NCBI GenBank assembly: GCA_016195915.1
Contig: JACPYS010000028.1
Span: 62,001-126,000 of the forward strand
Source of the DNA: Betaproteobacteria bacterium
Lineage (GTDB): Bacteria; Pseudomonadota; Gammaproteobacteria; Burkholderiales; SG8-39
Direction of reading: 5' to 3'
DNA: 64,000 nucleotides
The first letter of the stretch is position 1; every line of letters begins with the position of its first letter. Position numbers and translations under genes: made by a program. The notes beneath the pieces were generated by a model. It was not told the DNA's origin. It saw only the letters and a program-made list of their open reading frames with translations, and made no database searches. Below are positions 15,764-24,316 of this stretch, piece after piece.

Positions 15764-16399
15764 CTACCAGTGCGGAGGCAGCCTGCGTTCGATCACGAGC
15801 TGAGCGCCTTCGCGGCGCAAGTAACCGCCGGCCGAGAGGTCGGAAAAGATGCGGCTGATCATCTCGCGCGAGGCGCCTACGCGGTGCGCGATATCCTTCT
15901 GCGTAATGCGCTCGGCGATGATGCTGCGCCCATCCCTGTCTTCCGCGAGTTCGAGCAGCAGCCGCGCGACCCGCCCGTAGACGTCCATCAGCGCCAGGTC
16001 CCGCACATTGCCGGTGAGTACACGCACGCGGTGCGCGAGTTTCCTCACCATGTGCTCGGCGAAGCCGGGGATTTCGACAAACAGGCGGCTTAGCTCCGCG
16101 CGGTGCACGACCGCGCAGCGGCAGTCCTCCAGTGCCATCACCGAGGCCGAACGCGGGCCGCCGTCGAGGGTGACCTCGCCGAAATACTCACCCGGCCCGA
16201 GCCGGTTGACCTCCATCTCGCGCCCGTCCTCGCCTGAAACGAACACCCTCGCGCGCCCGGCCAGCAGCACATAAAGCGCGTCGGTGTCGTCGCCCTCCAT
16301 CACGATTACTGCATTCCTGGCAAAGCTGCGCGCGCCGGCGCGGGCCGCGATCTGCTCAAGAAGCGCCGGGGGAAGCGCTTCGACCGTGGGGGACTTCAT
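15764..16399 (-). CDS. Crp/Fnr family transcriptional regulator
   Basis: The 211-residue protein has an N-terminal cyclic-nucleotide-binding barrel (residues about 10-125) with GPGEYFGEVTLDGGPRSASV, which contains the phosphate-binding cassette residues E and R-S-A. A long dimer helix follows, then a C-terminal winged helix with RITQKDIAHRVGASREMISR. The cassette suggests cAMP or a related nucleotide rather than an iron-sulfur cluster; there is no cysteine cluster as in Fnr. A nucleotide cyclase is encoded 5 kb away at 21723-22844. A perfect 6+6 palindrome lies 26 bp upstream of its start. Confidence 0.9.
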   Translation of the reverse strand: MKSPTVEALPPALLEQIAARAGARSFARNAVIVMEGDDTDALYVLLAGRARVFVSGEDGREMEVNRLGPGEYFGEVTLDGGPRSASVMALEDCRCAVVHRAELSRLFVEIPGFAEHMVRKLAHRVRVLTGNVRDLALMDVYGRVARLLLELAEDRDGRSIIAERITQKDIAHRVGASREMISRIFSDLSAGGYLRREGAQLVIERRLPPHW

Positions 16400-16424
16400 G
16401 GTCGGTGCATTGTAAAGGTGAATA

Positions 16425-16445
16425 TGTCACACCGCTGGAGTGACA
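16425..16445. promoter_or_regulatory. palindromic candidate operator TGTCAC-N9-GTGACA
   Basis: The two half-sites are exact reverse complements with a nine-base spacer, total 21 bp. The site lies between the divergent starts of the Crp/Fnr gene (16399) and the small membrane protein gene (16512). Crp-type regulators bind sites of this size and spacing (TGTGA-N6-TCACA in E. coli), so autoregulation by the product of 15764-16399 is a reasonable inference. Confidence 0.5.
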
Positions 16446-16511
16446 CAGTTCGCTGTCCCCTCCTTGCCGCCGGAATAGTCTGGTTCGGCCGCATTCAACA
16501 GGAGGGCAGAG

Positions 16512-16745
16512 ATGAACTGGACAATCGCAGTAGACGTCCTTTTCAACCTGGGTGCGCTCCTGGCCGCGGGTCTGCTCGGGTACGGCGGGTGGCTGTCCAT
16601 CACTGCACCCAAGGTGGACCCGGACAATCCTTCTGGTGCGGCTCGGCCGGAAGGCGCGGCACCAGCGACGAAACCGCCCGCCGCCAGAGCGCCCAACGCG
16701 GATCCGCACGAGCCCGCCGCCTCGCGATTCATTCTCGGGAGGTGA
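16512..16745 (+). CDS. small membrane-anchored hypothetical protein
   Basis: The 77-residue protein has one N-terminal membrane segment (AVDVLFNLGALLAAGLLGYG). A cytoplasmic or periplasmic tail rich in proline and alanine follows, ending RFILGR. AGGAGGGCAGAG precedes the ATG. A similarly built gene starts five bases after its stop, so the two are a pair, perhaps subunits of a small membrane complex. No family recognised. The palindrome at 16425-16445 may control it. Confidence 0.6.
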   Translation: MNWTIAVDVLFNLGALLAAGLLGYGGWLSITAPKVDPDNPSGAARPEGAAPATKPPAARAPNADPHEPAASRFILGR

Positions 16746-16750
16746 CCATC

Positions 16751-16969
16751 ATGACTTGGGACCATGTCAAATTCCTCGCATTGCTGATCCCGACCTGGCT
16801 GCTGATTGGCGCGGCCGCGCTGACTCTGAAGATGGCATCCAACGACGGGGACCGGGCCCCGGCGCGTGTATCCGAGGGCCGGCTGTATGCTCAAGTTCCG
16901 GACTCCCGCGCCTTGGGCGGCCCGGCTGCGCAATATCCTGAACAGGAGCCGGTTCCGGAGTGGGAGTGA
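16751..16969 (+). CDS. small membrane-anchored hypothetical protein
   Basis: The 72-residue protein starts MTWDHVKFLALLIPTWLLIG and has one N-terminal membrane helix, then a polar tail with several prolines and a C-terminal PEQEPVPEWE. ATG at 16751 has GGAGG nine bases upstream, overlapping the preceding stop. It forms a unit with 16512-16745. Nothing in the sequence indicates a catalytic role. The 134 bp after it contain a GGCTC/GAGCC hairpin near 17004-17028 and no gene. Confidence 0.6.
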   Translation: MTWDHVKFLALLIPTWLLIGAAALTLKMASNDGDRAPARVSEGRLYAQVPDSRALGGPAAQYPEQEPVPEWE

Positions 16970-17103
16970 AACCGGGGGTATTCCTCGGCGGTACTTGAGG
17001 AGTAGGCTCTCGCAAGCTTGAGGGAGCCCATGGATTCGCCGGAACGCCGGCACTTTCCGTTTGACTCGGGGTTGGCATTGTCGTGCCCCGTCGGGGTAGC
17101 GGC

Positions 17104-18066
17104 ATGAACCGGCGCGGAGCGCTGTTCGCCATGCTCGCGGTCGGCGCCTCGCGCGGTGCGTTCGCGCAGGCGCAGCCGCCACGCATCGGCGTGCTTTCGC
17201 GCGGCAAGCTGGAAGAGCCACCGCTGAACGCCTTGGTGCGCGGGTTGATCGAGCGAGCCTTGATACCGGGAAAGACGATCGTGGTCGAAAAGCCCGATGT
17301 CCGAGGCGACTACCATGAATTCGCCAAGATGGCGGGCAAGATGAATCACCGGGAGGCGCTCATTGTTTGCGACGGTTTTACGGCCACCGACGCGGCGCGC
17401 AAATCGGCGCCGGACGCCCCGCTCGTGATGGTGGTCGAAGTCGATCCCGTGCAGCGTGGACTGGTGCAAAGCCTGGCCCGGCCTGGCGGCAACGCGACGG
17501 GCGTGACTTTGCCGGGCCGGGAACTCGGGGCGAAGCGCGTGGGATTACTCAAGGAAATTGTTCCGGGTGCAAGGCGCCTGGGAATTCTGTGGACGTCAGC
17601 AAGCGGCACTGAGGCAGAGGCGGTTGCCGAGATCGAGGCCGCCGCGAGACGCCTCGGCATCGAAACGCGCACCGCCGAAGTGCGCTATGCGGGGGCGCTC
17701 GGTGACGCGTTCGCGGCATTTGCCGCGTTCCGCGCGGACTCGCTGGCGCTGGTGCCGAGCGCCCTATTCACCGGCCTCGCGCGAAGGATCGCGGAACACG
17801 CCATCGAGCTGCGGTTGCCGGCCGTGTTCGCGCAACCGGCTGATGCTCACGCGGGCGGCCTGGCGTCCTACAGCCCGGATTTCTCTGCTGCCATGCGGCG
17901 CGCTGCCGGGTTTGTCGAGCGCATCCTGCGCGGCGCGCGGCCCGCCGATCTTCCGGTCGAGCAATCGTTAAAGTTTGAACTGGTGGTCAACATGAAGACC
18001 GCCAGGGCCATCGGTCTCACCGTCCCGAAGTCGATATTGCTGCGCGCCGACGAGTTGATCCAGTAG
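17104..18066 (+). CDS. ABC_sub_bind family periplasmic substrate-binding protein
   Basis: The 320-residue protein has a signal peptide (MNRRGALFAMLAVGASRGAF, cleavage after AQA). Family motifs are RIGVLSRG, APLVMVVEVDPVQRGLV, RPGGNATGVTLPG, and the end LKFELVVNMKTARAIGLTVP. It is more distant from the repeated copies at 4603-6962. ATG at 17104 was chosen over a GTG at 17083 because it begins the signal peptide. It immediately precedes a signalling operon, so it may deliver a ligand-dependent signal to the sensor kinase; that is only inferred from position. Confidence 0.85.
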   Translation: MNRRGALFAMLAVGASRGAFAQAQPPRIGVLSRGKLEEPPLNALVRGLIERALIPGKTIVVEKPDVRGDYHEFAKMAGKMNHREALIVCDGFTATDAARKSAPDAPLVMVVEVDPVQRGLVQSLARPGGNATGVTLPGRELGAKRVGLLKEIVPGARRLGILWTSASGTEAEAVAEIEAAARRLGIETRTAEVRYAGALGDAFAAFAAFRADSLALVPSALFTGLARRIAEHAIELRLPAVFAQPADAHAGGLASYSPDFSAAMRRAAGFVERILRGARPADLPVEQSLKFELVVNMKTARAIGLTVPKSILLRADELIQ

Positions 18067-18078
18067 ACTGTGCCGCCC

Positions 18079-18443
18079 ATGCGCGAAATGATCGGCAAGT
18101 ACAAGATACTCAGACTCCTCGGCGAGGGTGCCACGGGCTCGGTCTACCTCGCCGACGATCCGTTTTCCGAACCAATGGAAGGACAATGAATGCCGTTTCC
18201 CCGGGCGAATGCATCGGCGAAATGGCCTGCGCCCGCCGCAACGACCAGCCGCGCACGGCGACGGTCAGCGCGCTCGAACCGAGCTGGACGATCGGCATGC
18301 GCGTGGCCGATCTCGACGATTTCTCGTCGGGCTGCCGCGCCAGGTTCGACGAGGCGTTCCTGTCCATCATGGCCGAGCGCATCTCGATGCTCTCCGGGCG
18401 GTTGTTGCACGCACTGCACGCGCAGAAAATCGGCATGGTGTAA
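18079..18443 (+). pseudogene. relic of a serine/threonine kinase with cyclic-nucleotide-binding domain
   Basis: ATG at 18079 starts a 36-codon frame containing IGKYKILRLLGEGATGSVYL, the glycine-rich loop of protein kinases. It breaks off at ADDPF and stops at 18189. Overlapping this stop, ATG 18186 opens a frame reading SPGECIGEMA, RRNDQPRTATVSALEP and a helical tail to 18443, the C-terminal half of a cyclic-nucleotide-binding domain. Kinases with a C-terminal domain of this kind exist in betaproteobacteria. The simplest reading is one gene that lost its middle, including lysine, catalytic loop and DFG. The second piece ends one base into the sensor kinase ATG. Confidence 0.68.
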
Positions 18444-21355
18444 TGGCTGAGCCGACGTCCGCCGCACAATCAAACCCGGCTCCCCGCGCGGCCTTCCGCG
18501 GGCGGCTGTTCCGCAAGTACTTTCTGCTGATCCTCGCGCTGGTGAGCGGTGCGCTGCTGGTGTCGGGCGCCATCAGTGTGTATTTCTCCTACCAGGAGAA
18601 CAAATCGGCGCTTGCGAGCGTGCAGCACGAGAAAGCGGTGGCGGCGGCTTCGCGCATCGACGTGTTCGTGCGCCAGATCGAGCAGCAGGTCGGCTTTGCG
18701 GCGCTTCCGCAGCTCGGCGCCGAAGAGATCGAGCAGCGCCGCATCGAATTCCTCAAGCTGCTCAAACAGGCGCAGGCGGTGACCGACATCGCGCAGCTCG
18801 ACCGGACCGGCAAAGAGGTGCTCGCGGTTTCGCGCCTGGCGATGGACGTGGCGGAATCCTCGAAGGACCGCTCGCGCGATCCGGCATTCCTCGGCGCAAA
18901 GCCCGACAAGACCTGGTTCGGGCCGGTGTACTTCAGGAAGGAGACCGAGCCGTATATGGCGATCGCGGTGCGCTCGCGGGGCGAGGCGGGTGCGGTGACC
19001 GTGGCCGAGGTCAACCTGAAATTCATCTGGGACGTGATCACGCGCATCAAGATCGGCGACAAGGGCAAGGCCTACGTGGTGGACGGCGGCGGGCACCTGG
19101 TGGCCGACCCCGATATCGGCCTGGTGCTCAGAAAGACCGACTATTCGGGGCTGGCTCACGTCAAGGCTGCTCTGTCGGGTCCCGTGGATGCCGAGGAGCT
19201 GGCGCGGGTGGCGCGTGATCTTTCCGGGGTCGAAGTGTTGACTGCATTTGCCTCCATCGAGCCGCTGGGTTGGAAGGTGTTCGTCGAGCAGCCGGTAGCG
19301 GAGGTGTATGTCACTCTCAAGGCCACCATGCTGCGCACCGGCGCGCTGATGGTGGCGGGGTTGCTGCTCTCGGCGCTGATGGCGCTGGTGTTCGCGCGCG
19401 GCCTGGTGCGGCCGATCCGCACTTTGCAGGAAGGCGCCCAGAGAATCGGTGAAGGCGATCTCTCGCAGCGGATCGCGATCCATACCGGGGACGAACTCGA
19501 AGCGCTCGCCGGGCAGTTCAACGACATGTCGGCCAAGCTCACCGAATCCTACGGCAGCCTGGAACGCAAGGTGGAGGAGCGCACGGCCGAGTTGAAGGAG
19601 ACGCTCGAGCAGCAGACGGCGATCAGCGGGATCCTGCGCGTGATCTCGAGTTCGCCGACCAACGTCCAGCCGGTCCTCGATGCCGTGGCCGAGAGTGCCG
19701 TGCGGCTATGCCACGCCACGCTTGGCGCGCTGTTCACGATCGAGGGGAATTCCTGCCGCATCGCCGCGCAATTCGGCGTCTCCCCGGAACTGTTCGAGCA
19801 CCTGACGAGCCATCCGATCCTGCTGGGTGACCAGGGTTCGATCGCGGCGCGGGCCGTGGCGGCGCGGGAAACCGTGCAGATCGAGGATGCGATGACCGAT
19901 CCGCACTACGCGCGCCGCGATCTTCAGCAAGCCGGCGGCTACCGCACGCTGCTCGGCGTACCGATCATGCGCGAGGGTGTCCCGATCGGCGTGATGTCGC
20001 TTTCGCGCACCGAGGTTCGCGCGTTCACCGACACGGAAATAAAGCTGGTCGCGTCCTTCGCGGACCAGGCCGCGATCGCGATCGAAAACGTGCGGCTGTT
20101 CAACGAGACCAGGGAGGCGCTCGAGCGGCAGACCGCGACCGCCGAGATCCTGCGCGTGATCAGCGGGTCGATTACCGATGTGCAGCCGGTCTTCGATGCA
20201 ATCGTATCGAGTTGCCAGCGGCTGTTCCAGGGGAGAGCGGTAACGCTCGTGCTGCCGCGCGGCGAGCAACTCGAATCGGTCGCATTTGCAGACGACGGCA
20301 CGGTACACGGGGACAACTCCGGCGGATTCCTGCAACCGTGGCCGTTCGACCGCGACAGCGGAGCGGGCGCCTGCATATTGGACAGCCGCGTGATCGCCGT
20401 GGCCGATACCGAGGAAGGCACGCGCAGCTATGCGCGCATGAGATCGCTCGCGCTCGCGCTTGGCTACCGCTCGGCGCTGTTCGTGCCCTTGCTTCGCGAA
20501 GGCAGCGCGATCGGATGCGTCGCAGTGCTGCGCGCTTCCCTGGGCGAATTCAGCGACAAGGAGATCGCGCTGGCAAACACCTTCGCCGACCAGGCGGTGA
20601 TCGCGATCGAGAACGTGCGGCTGTTCAACGAGATCCAGGAAAAGAGCCGCCAGCTCGAGATCGCCGACAAGCACAAGTCGGAGTTCCTCGCCAACATGTC
20701 GCACGAGCTGAGGACGCCGTTGAACGCGATCATCGGTTTCTCCGAAGTCCTGCTCGAGCGCATGTTCGGCGAGCTGAACGAGAAGCAGGACGATTACCTC
20801 AAGGACATCCACTCCTCCGGCAAGCACCTGCTCTCGCTGATCAACGATATCCTCGACCTGTCGAAGATCGAAGCCGGCCGCATGGAACTCGATCTTGGTA
20901 CGTTCGACGCCGCATCGGCGCTCGCCAATGCGATGACGCTGGTGCGCGAGCGCGCGCAGCGCCACGGCATCACGCTCACCCTCGAGGCCGATCCGTTGCT
21001 CGGCGAAATCCGTGCAGACGAGCGCAAGTTCAAGCAGATCCTGCTCAACCTGCTCACCAACGCGGTGAAGTTCACGCCCGACGGCGGCAAGGTGGGGGTG
21101 CACGCGCGCCTGGCGCACGCAGTGCTCGAGGTTGCGGTGAGCGACACCGGCATCGGCATCGCAACAGACGACCTGGAAGCGGTGTTCGAGGAATTCCGCC
21201 AGGTCGGGCGACACTACACCAACAAGCAGGAAGGAACGGGTCTCGGCCTTGCGCTCACGAAACGATTCGTCGAGCTGCATGGCGGAACCGTCCGCCTGGA
21301 AAGCGAGCCGGGCAAGGGCTCGACATTCACCTTCACCATTCCGAGCCAGCCATGA
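18443..21355 (+). CDS. hybrid-sensor-like membrane histidine kinase with Cache-type sensor, HAMP and two GAF domains
   Basis: The 970-residue protein has membrane segment 1 at about 24-48, an extracytoplasmic Cache-like sensor (about 50-290), membrane segment 2 at about 296-315, HAMP to about 368 and a coiled coil. GAF domains follow at about 410-555 and 582-735. The HisKA motif FLANMSHELRTPLNAIIGFS has phospho-acceptor His754, and a HATPase domain shows NLLTNAVKFTP, DTGIGI and GTGLGLAL. It autophosphorylates in response to an external ligand and perhaps to molecules bound by the GAF domains. It has no receiver of its own; the receivers lie in the next two genes, which overlap by four bases each. 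Confidence 0.92.
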   Translation: MAEPTSAAQSNPAPRAAFRGRLFRKYFLLILALVSGALLVSGAISVYFSYQENKSALASVQHEKAVAAASRIDVFVRQIEQQVGFAALPQLGAEEIEQRRIEFLKLLKQAQAVTDIAQLDRTGKEVLAVSRLAMDVAESSKDRSRDPAFLGAKPDKTWFGPVYFRKETEPYMAIAVRSRGEAGAVTVAEVNLKFIWDVITRIKIGDKGKAYVVDGGGHLVADPDIGLVLRKTDYSGLAHVKAALSGPVDAEELARVARDLSGVEVLTAFASIEPLGWKVFVEQPVAEVYVTLKATMLRTGALMVAGLLLSALMALVFARGLVRPIRTLQEGAQRIGEGDLSQRIAIHTGDELEALAGQFNDMSAKLTESYGSLERKVEERTAELKETLEQQTAISGILRVISSSPTNVQPVLDAVAESAVRLCHATLGALFTIEGNSCRIAAQFGVSPELFEHLTSHPILLGDQGSIAARAVAARETVQIEDAMTDPHYARRDLQQAGGYRTLLGVPIMREGVPIGVMSLSRTEVRAFTDTEIKLVASFADQAAIAIENVRLFNETREALERQTATAEILRVISGSITDVQPVFDAIVSSCQRLFQGRAVTLVLPRGEQLESVAFADDGTVHGDNSGGFLQPWPFDRDSGAGACILDSRVIAVADTEEGTRSYARMRSLALALGYRSALFVPLLREGSAIGCVAVLRASLGEFSDKEIALANTFADQAVIAIENVRLFNEIQEKSRQLEIADKHKSEFLANMSHELRTPLNAIIGFSEVLLERMFGELNEKQDDYLKDIHSSGKHLLSLINDILDLSKIEAGRMELDLGTFDAASALANAMTLVRERAQRHGITLTLEADPLLGEIRADERKFKQILLNLLTNAVKFTPDGGKVGVHARLAHAVLEVAVSDTGIGIATDDLEAVFEEFRQVGRHYTNKQEGTGLGLALTKRFVELHGGTVRLESEPGKGSTFTFTIPSQP

Positions 21356-21726
21356 GCGTGATCCTGATCGTCGAGGACAATGAAAAGAACATGAAGCTCG
21401 CCCGCGACATCCTGCAGGCGAAGGGCTACACCACCGTGGAGGCCATCACCGGCGAGGAGGGGGTGCGCCTCGCTCAGGAGAAGAAACCGGACCTCGTGCT
21501 GATGGACATCCAACTGCCGGGTATCAACGGCATCGAGGCCTTCCGGCAGTTGCGCGCCGATCCGCAGACCGCGGCGATCCCGGTGGTGGCCCTCACCGCC
21601 TCGGTCACGCCGACGGACCGGACCCAGATCAATGCCGCCGGTTTTACCGCATTTCTCAGCAAGCCGATCAATCTCAAGGAGTTCGTCGAGACCGTGAAGC
21701 GCGTGGTCGAAAGCGGCGGGAAATGA
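21352..21726 (+). CDS. single-domain response regulator (DivK/CheY-like)
   Basis: The 124-residue receiver contains the acidic pair in ILIVEDNEKN, the phosphorylation site Asp in LVLMDIQLPG (about residue 53), threonine in VALTAS and the conserved lysine in FLSKPIN. It has no output domain, so it relays phosphate or acts by protein contact. It overlaps the kinase stop (ATGA) and the next gene start, showing tight co-translation. It probably receives phosphate from the upstream kinase and competes with or passes it to the cyclase-linked receiver. Confidence 0.92.
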   Translation: MSVILIVEDNEKNMKLARDILQAKGYTTVEAITGEEGVRLAQEKKPDLVLMDIQLPGINGIEAFRQLRADPQTAAIPVVALTASVTPTDRTQINAAGFTAFLSKPINLKEFVETVKRVVESGGK

Positions 21727-22844
21727 ACGCCCAGCCGAAAATCCTGGTGGTCGACGACACGCCGGCGAACGTCAAGTTGCTGGTGGACGTGCTCACGGCG
21801 AAGGGCTACGACGTCTGCGCCGCGGTCAACGGCGAGGAAGCGCTCGCGAAAGTGGCCGCGGATTCGCCTGACCTGGTGTTGCTCGACATCATGATGCCGG
21901 GGCTCTCGGGCTACGACGTGTGCAGCCGGATACGCGCGAATCCGGACACCGCGCTGCTGCCGGTGGTGCTGTGCACCTCGCTCGATCCGCAGCAGGAGCG
22001 CGTGAAGGGGATCGAGGCGGGAGCGGACGACTTCCTGTCCAAGCCGATCAACCGGCCGGAGCTGCTTGCGCGCGTGAAGTCCCTGCTGCGCGTCAAGTCG
22101 CTGCAGGACGAGGTCAGGGCGCAGACTGCGCAGCTCGCCGAGGCGAAGGAAAAACTCGAGGAGCGCGTGCGCGACCAGGTGGCGCAACTCGAGCGGCTGG
22201 GGCGCCTCAAGGGTTTTTTCTCGCCACAGCTGGCCGATGCCATCATCACGGGCGGCGGCGAGGACTTGTTGAAGACCCACCGGCGCGAAATCACCGTGGT
22301 GTTCATCGACCTGCGCGGCTTCACCACCTTCACCGACCGCGCCGAGCCGGAAGAGGTGATGGAACTGCTGCACGACTATCATGCGTCGATGGGCCGGATC
22401 GTGCTGGCGCACGGCGGCACTCTCGAGCGCTTCGCAGGCGATTCGGTGATGGTTTTCTTCAATGATCCGGTGCCGGTGGAGCGGCCGGCGGAGCAGGCGG
22501 TGAGGATGGCGCTCGCGATGCAGCAGGCCTTCCCGCCGCTCGGCGAGGCATGGAGCAAGCGCGGCTTCGATCTCGCCCTGGGCTGCGGCATCGCGCAGGG
22601 CTACGCGACCCTCGGCGCGATCGGTTTCGAAGGACGCTGGGATTACGCTGCCATCGGCAACGTCACCAACCTCGCGGCGCGCCTGTGCGCCGAGGCCGCG
22701 GGTGGACAGACGCTGATCGACCGCAAGACGATGGCGAAGGTCGAGGCTCTGGTCGAAACGACCTCGGTCGGCCCGCTGGCCCTCAAAGGGCTCGCACAAC
22801 CGGTGCCGGCTTTTTCGGTCACGCGGCTCAAAATCGCGGGCTGA
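21723..22844 (+). CDS. receiver domain fused to class III nucleotide cyclase
   Basis: The 373-residue protein has an N-terminal receiver (VDDTPANVK, Asp in LLLDIMMPG, Lys in FLSKPIN). A coiled linker (about 125-165) leads to a class III cyclase domain. Metal-binding aspartates lie in VVFIDLRGFTTF and in ERFAGDSVMVFFNDP; the transition-state Asn and Arg are in IGNVTNLAARL. The position usually held by the adenine-selecting lysine is arginine (TLERFAGD), so ATP versus GTP use is uncertain. Phosphorylation by the upstream kinase would set cyclase activity. The likely readers are Crp-type proteins such as 15764-16399. Confidence 0.9.
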   Translation: MNAQPKILVVDDTPANVKLLVDVLTAKGYDVCAAVNGEEALAKVAADSPDLVLLDIMMPGLSGYDVCSRIRANPDTALLPVVLCTSLDPQQERVKGIEAGADDFLSKPINRPELLARVKSLLRVKSLQDEVRAQTAQLAEAKEKLEERVRDQVAQLERLGRLKGFFSPQLADAIITGGGEDLLKTHRREITVVFIDLRGFTTFTDRAEPEEVMELLHDYHASMGRIVLAHGGTLERFAGDSVMVFFNDPVPVERPAEQAVRMALAMQQAFPPLGEAWSKRGFDLALGCGIAQGYATLGAIGFEGRWDYAAIGNVTNLAARLCAEAAGGQTLIDRKTMAKVEALVETTSVGPLALKGLAQPVPAFSVTRLKIAG

Positions 22845-22857
22845 TACCCGCCGCGGT

Positions 22858-23007
22858 TCAGTCGTCGGAGTATCGAGTCAACTCGCCGGCGAGTTGTTCC
22901 TGCTCAGCGTCCCAGCTAGATTCGAAGGTGTCTTCGTCCCAGGTGGCGGCGTCGTGCAGCAGGGGAAATTCCTCGGGTTCGCTGTGCTGCATTTGCTTCG
23001 GCGTCAT
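22858..23007 (-). CDS. small acidic hypothetical protein, 49 residues
   Basis: ATG at 23007 is preceded by AGGAGCCACT, a good ribosome-binding site. The frame encodes MTPKQMQHSEPEEFPLLHDA and a strongly acidic remainder ending RYSDD, then TGA at 22858-22860. The protein is rich in E, D, Q and W and has no membrane segment. It converges on the cyclase gene with only 13 bp between the stops. Low-complexity acidity and the clear ribosome-binding site favour a real gene; function unknown. Confidence 0.55.
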   Translation of the reverse strand: MTPKQMQHSEPEEFPLLHDAATWDEDTFESSWDAEQEQLAGELTRYSDD

Positions 23008-23115
23008 AGTGGCTCCTGATGGAGAGTGACGCCTTCATGTTGAGCGCACACCGGCGGCCGCAATGCAGCGAAAAGCCGCCGATTTGGGCCGCAATTCCCG
23101 CTGCTGTGGTGGCGC

Positions 23116-24288
23116 TCAGACCACCTCGAAAAGCCCCGCCGCTCCCATCCCGCCTCCGATGCACATGGTCACCACGACGTTCTTCACCCCGCGGCGCTTT
23201 CCTTCCATCAGTGCGGCGCCGGTAAGGCGCGCGCCGGACATCCCGTAGGGGTGCCCGACGGCGATCGCTCCGCCGTTCACGTTCAGGCGATCGTCGGGAA
23301 TGCCGAGTTTGTCGCGGCAGTAAATCACCTGCACCGCGAACGCCTCGTTGAGTTCCCACAGGCCGATGTCTTCGATCCCGAGACCGGCGCGCTTGAGAAG
23401 CTTGGGTATCGCGAACACCGGCCCGACGCCCATCTCGTCGGGCTCGCAACCCGCCACCGCGAAACCGCGGAAGATGCCCATCGGCTTGATGCCGCGCTTT
23501 GACGCAGCAGCGGCGCTCATCACCACGCAGGCGGCGGCGCCGTCCGAGAACTGGCTCGCGTTGCCCGCGGCGATCACGCCGCCCTCGATCGCCGGCTTGA
23601 TCTGCGAAACGCCCTCGTAGGTGGTGTCGGCGCGGATGCCTTCGTCGCGGTCGCAAGTGACTTCCTTCACGGTTTCCTGGCTGGTGTTCTTGTCCACCAC
23701 CTTCATCTTGGTGGTGACCGGTACGATCTCCTCCTTCAGCTTTGCCATGGCCGCGGCCGCGCGCTGCTGGCTGCGCGCGCCGTAGCGGTCCTGCGCCTCG
23801 CGCGGGATGTCGTAGCGCTTGGCCACCATCTCCGCGGTCTGCAGCATCGGCCAGTAAATCTCGGGCTTGTGGCGGTGCAGCCATTCGTCCTGGATCATGT
23901 GCTTGTTCATGTTGTTCTGCACGCAGGAGATCGACTCGACCCCGCCGGCGACGAACACCCCATCCTCTCCGGCAATCACGCGCTGCGCCGCGAACGCGAT
24001 CGTCTGCAGCCCCGAGGAGCAGAAGCGGTTCACGGTGACACCCGAAGTGGTGACCGGACAGCCGGCGCGGATTGCGATCTGGCGGGCGATGTTGGCGCCG
24101 GTGGCGCCCTCCGGGTTGGCGCAGCCCATGAGGACGTCCTCGATCTCGGCGGGATCGATCTTCGCGCGCTCCAACGCGCCCTTCACTGCGGCCGAGCCGA
24201 GTTTTGCGCCGTGGGTCATGTTGAACGAGCCGCGAAAGCTCTTGGCGAGCGGGGTGCGGGCATAGGATACGACGACTGCGTCGGTCAT
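23116..24288 (-). CDS. acetyl-CoA acetyltransferase (thiolase)
   Basis: The 390-residue enzyme has the acylated nucleophile Cys90 in [11 protein letters not shown], His346 in VGHPYGMSG and the second cysteine Cys376 in TMCIGGGMG. It splits 3-ketoacyl-CoA with CoA in beta-oxidation or condenses two acetyl-CoA in reverse. It lies downstream of the FadJ-like gene at 24317-26428 on the same strand with a 28-bp gap, so the two form a fatty-acid oxidation unit. The first 20 residues are typical, supporting the ATG at 24288. Confidence 0.93.
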   Translation of the reverse strand: MTDAVVVSYARTPLAKSFRGSFNMTHGAKLGSAAVKGALERAKIDPAEIEDVLMGCANPEGATGANIARQIAIRAGCPVTTSGVTVNRFCSSGLQTIAFAAQRVIAGEDGVFVAGGVESISCVQNNMNKHMIQDEWLHRHKPEIYWPMLQTAEMVAKRYDIPREAQDRYGARSQQRAAAAMAKLKEEIVPVTTKMKVVDKNTSQETVKEVTCDRDEGIRADTTYEGVSQIKPAIEGGVIAAGNASQFSDGAAACVVMSAAAASKRGIKPMGIFRGFAVAGCEPDEMGVGPVFAIPKLLKRAGLGIEDIGLWELNEAFAVQVIYCRDKLGIPDDRLNVNGGAIAVGHPYGMSGARLTGAALMEGKRRGVKNVVVTMCIGGGMGAAGLFEVV

Positions 24289-24316
24289 TGGGTTCTCCTC
24301 GTCAGTTCACGAAACT

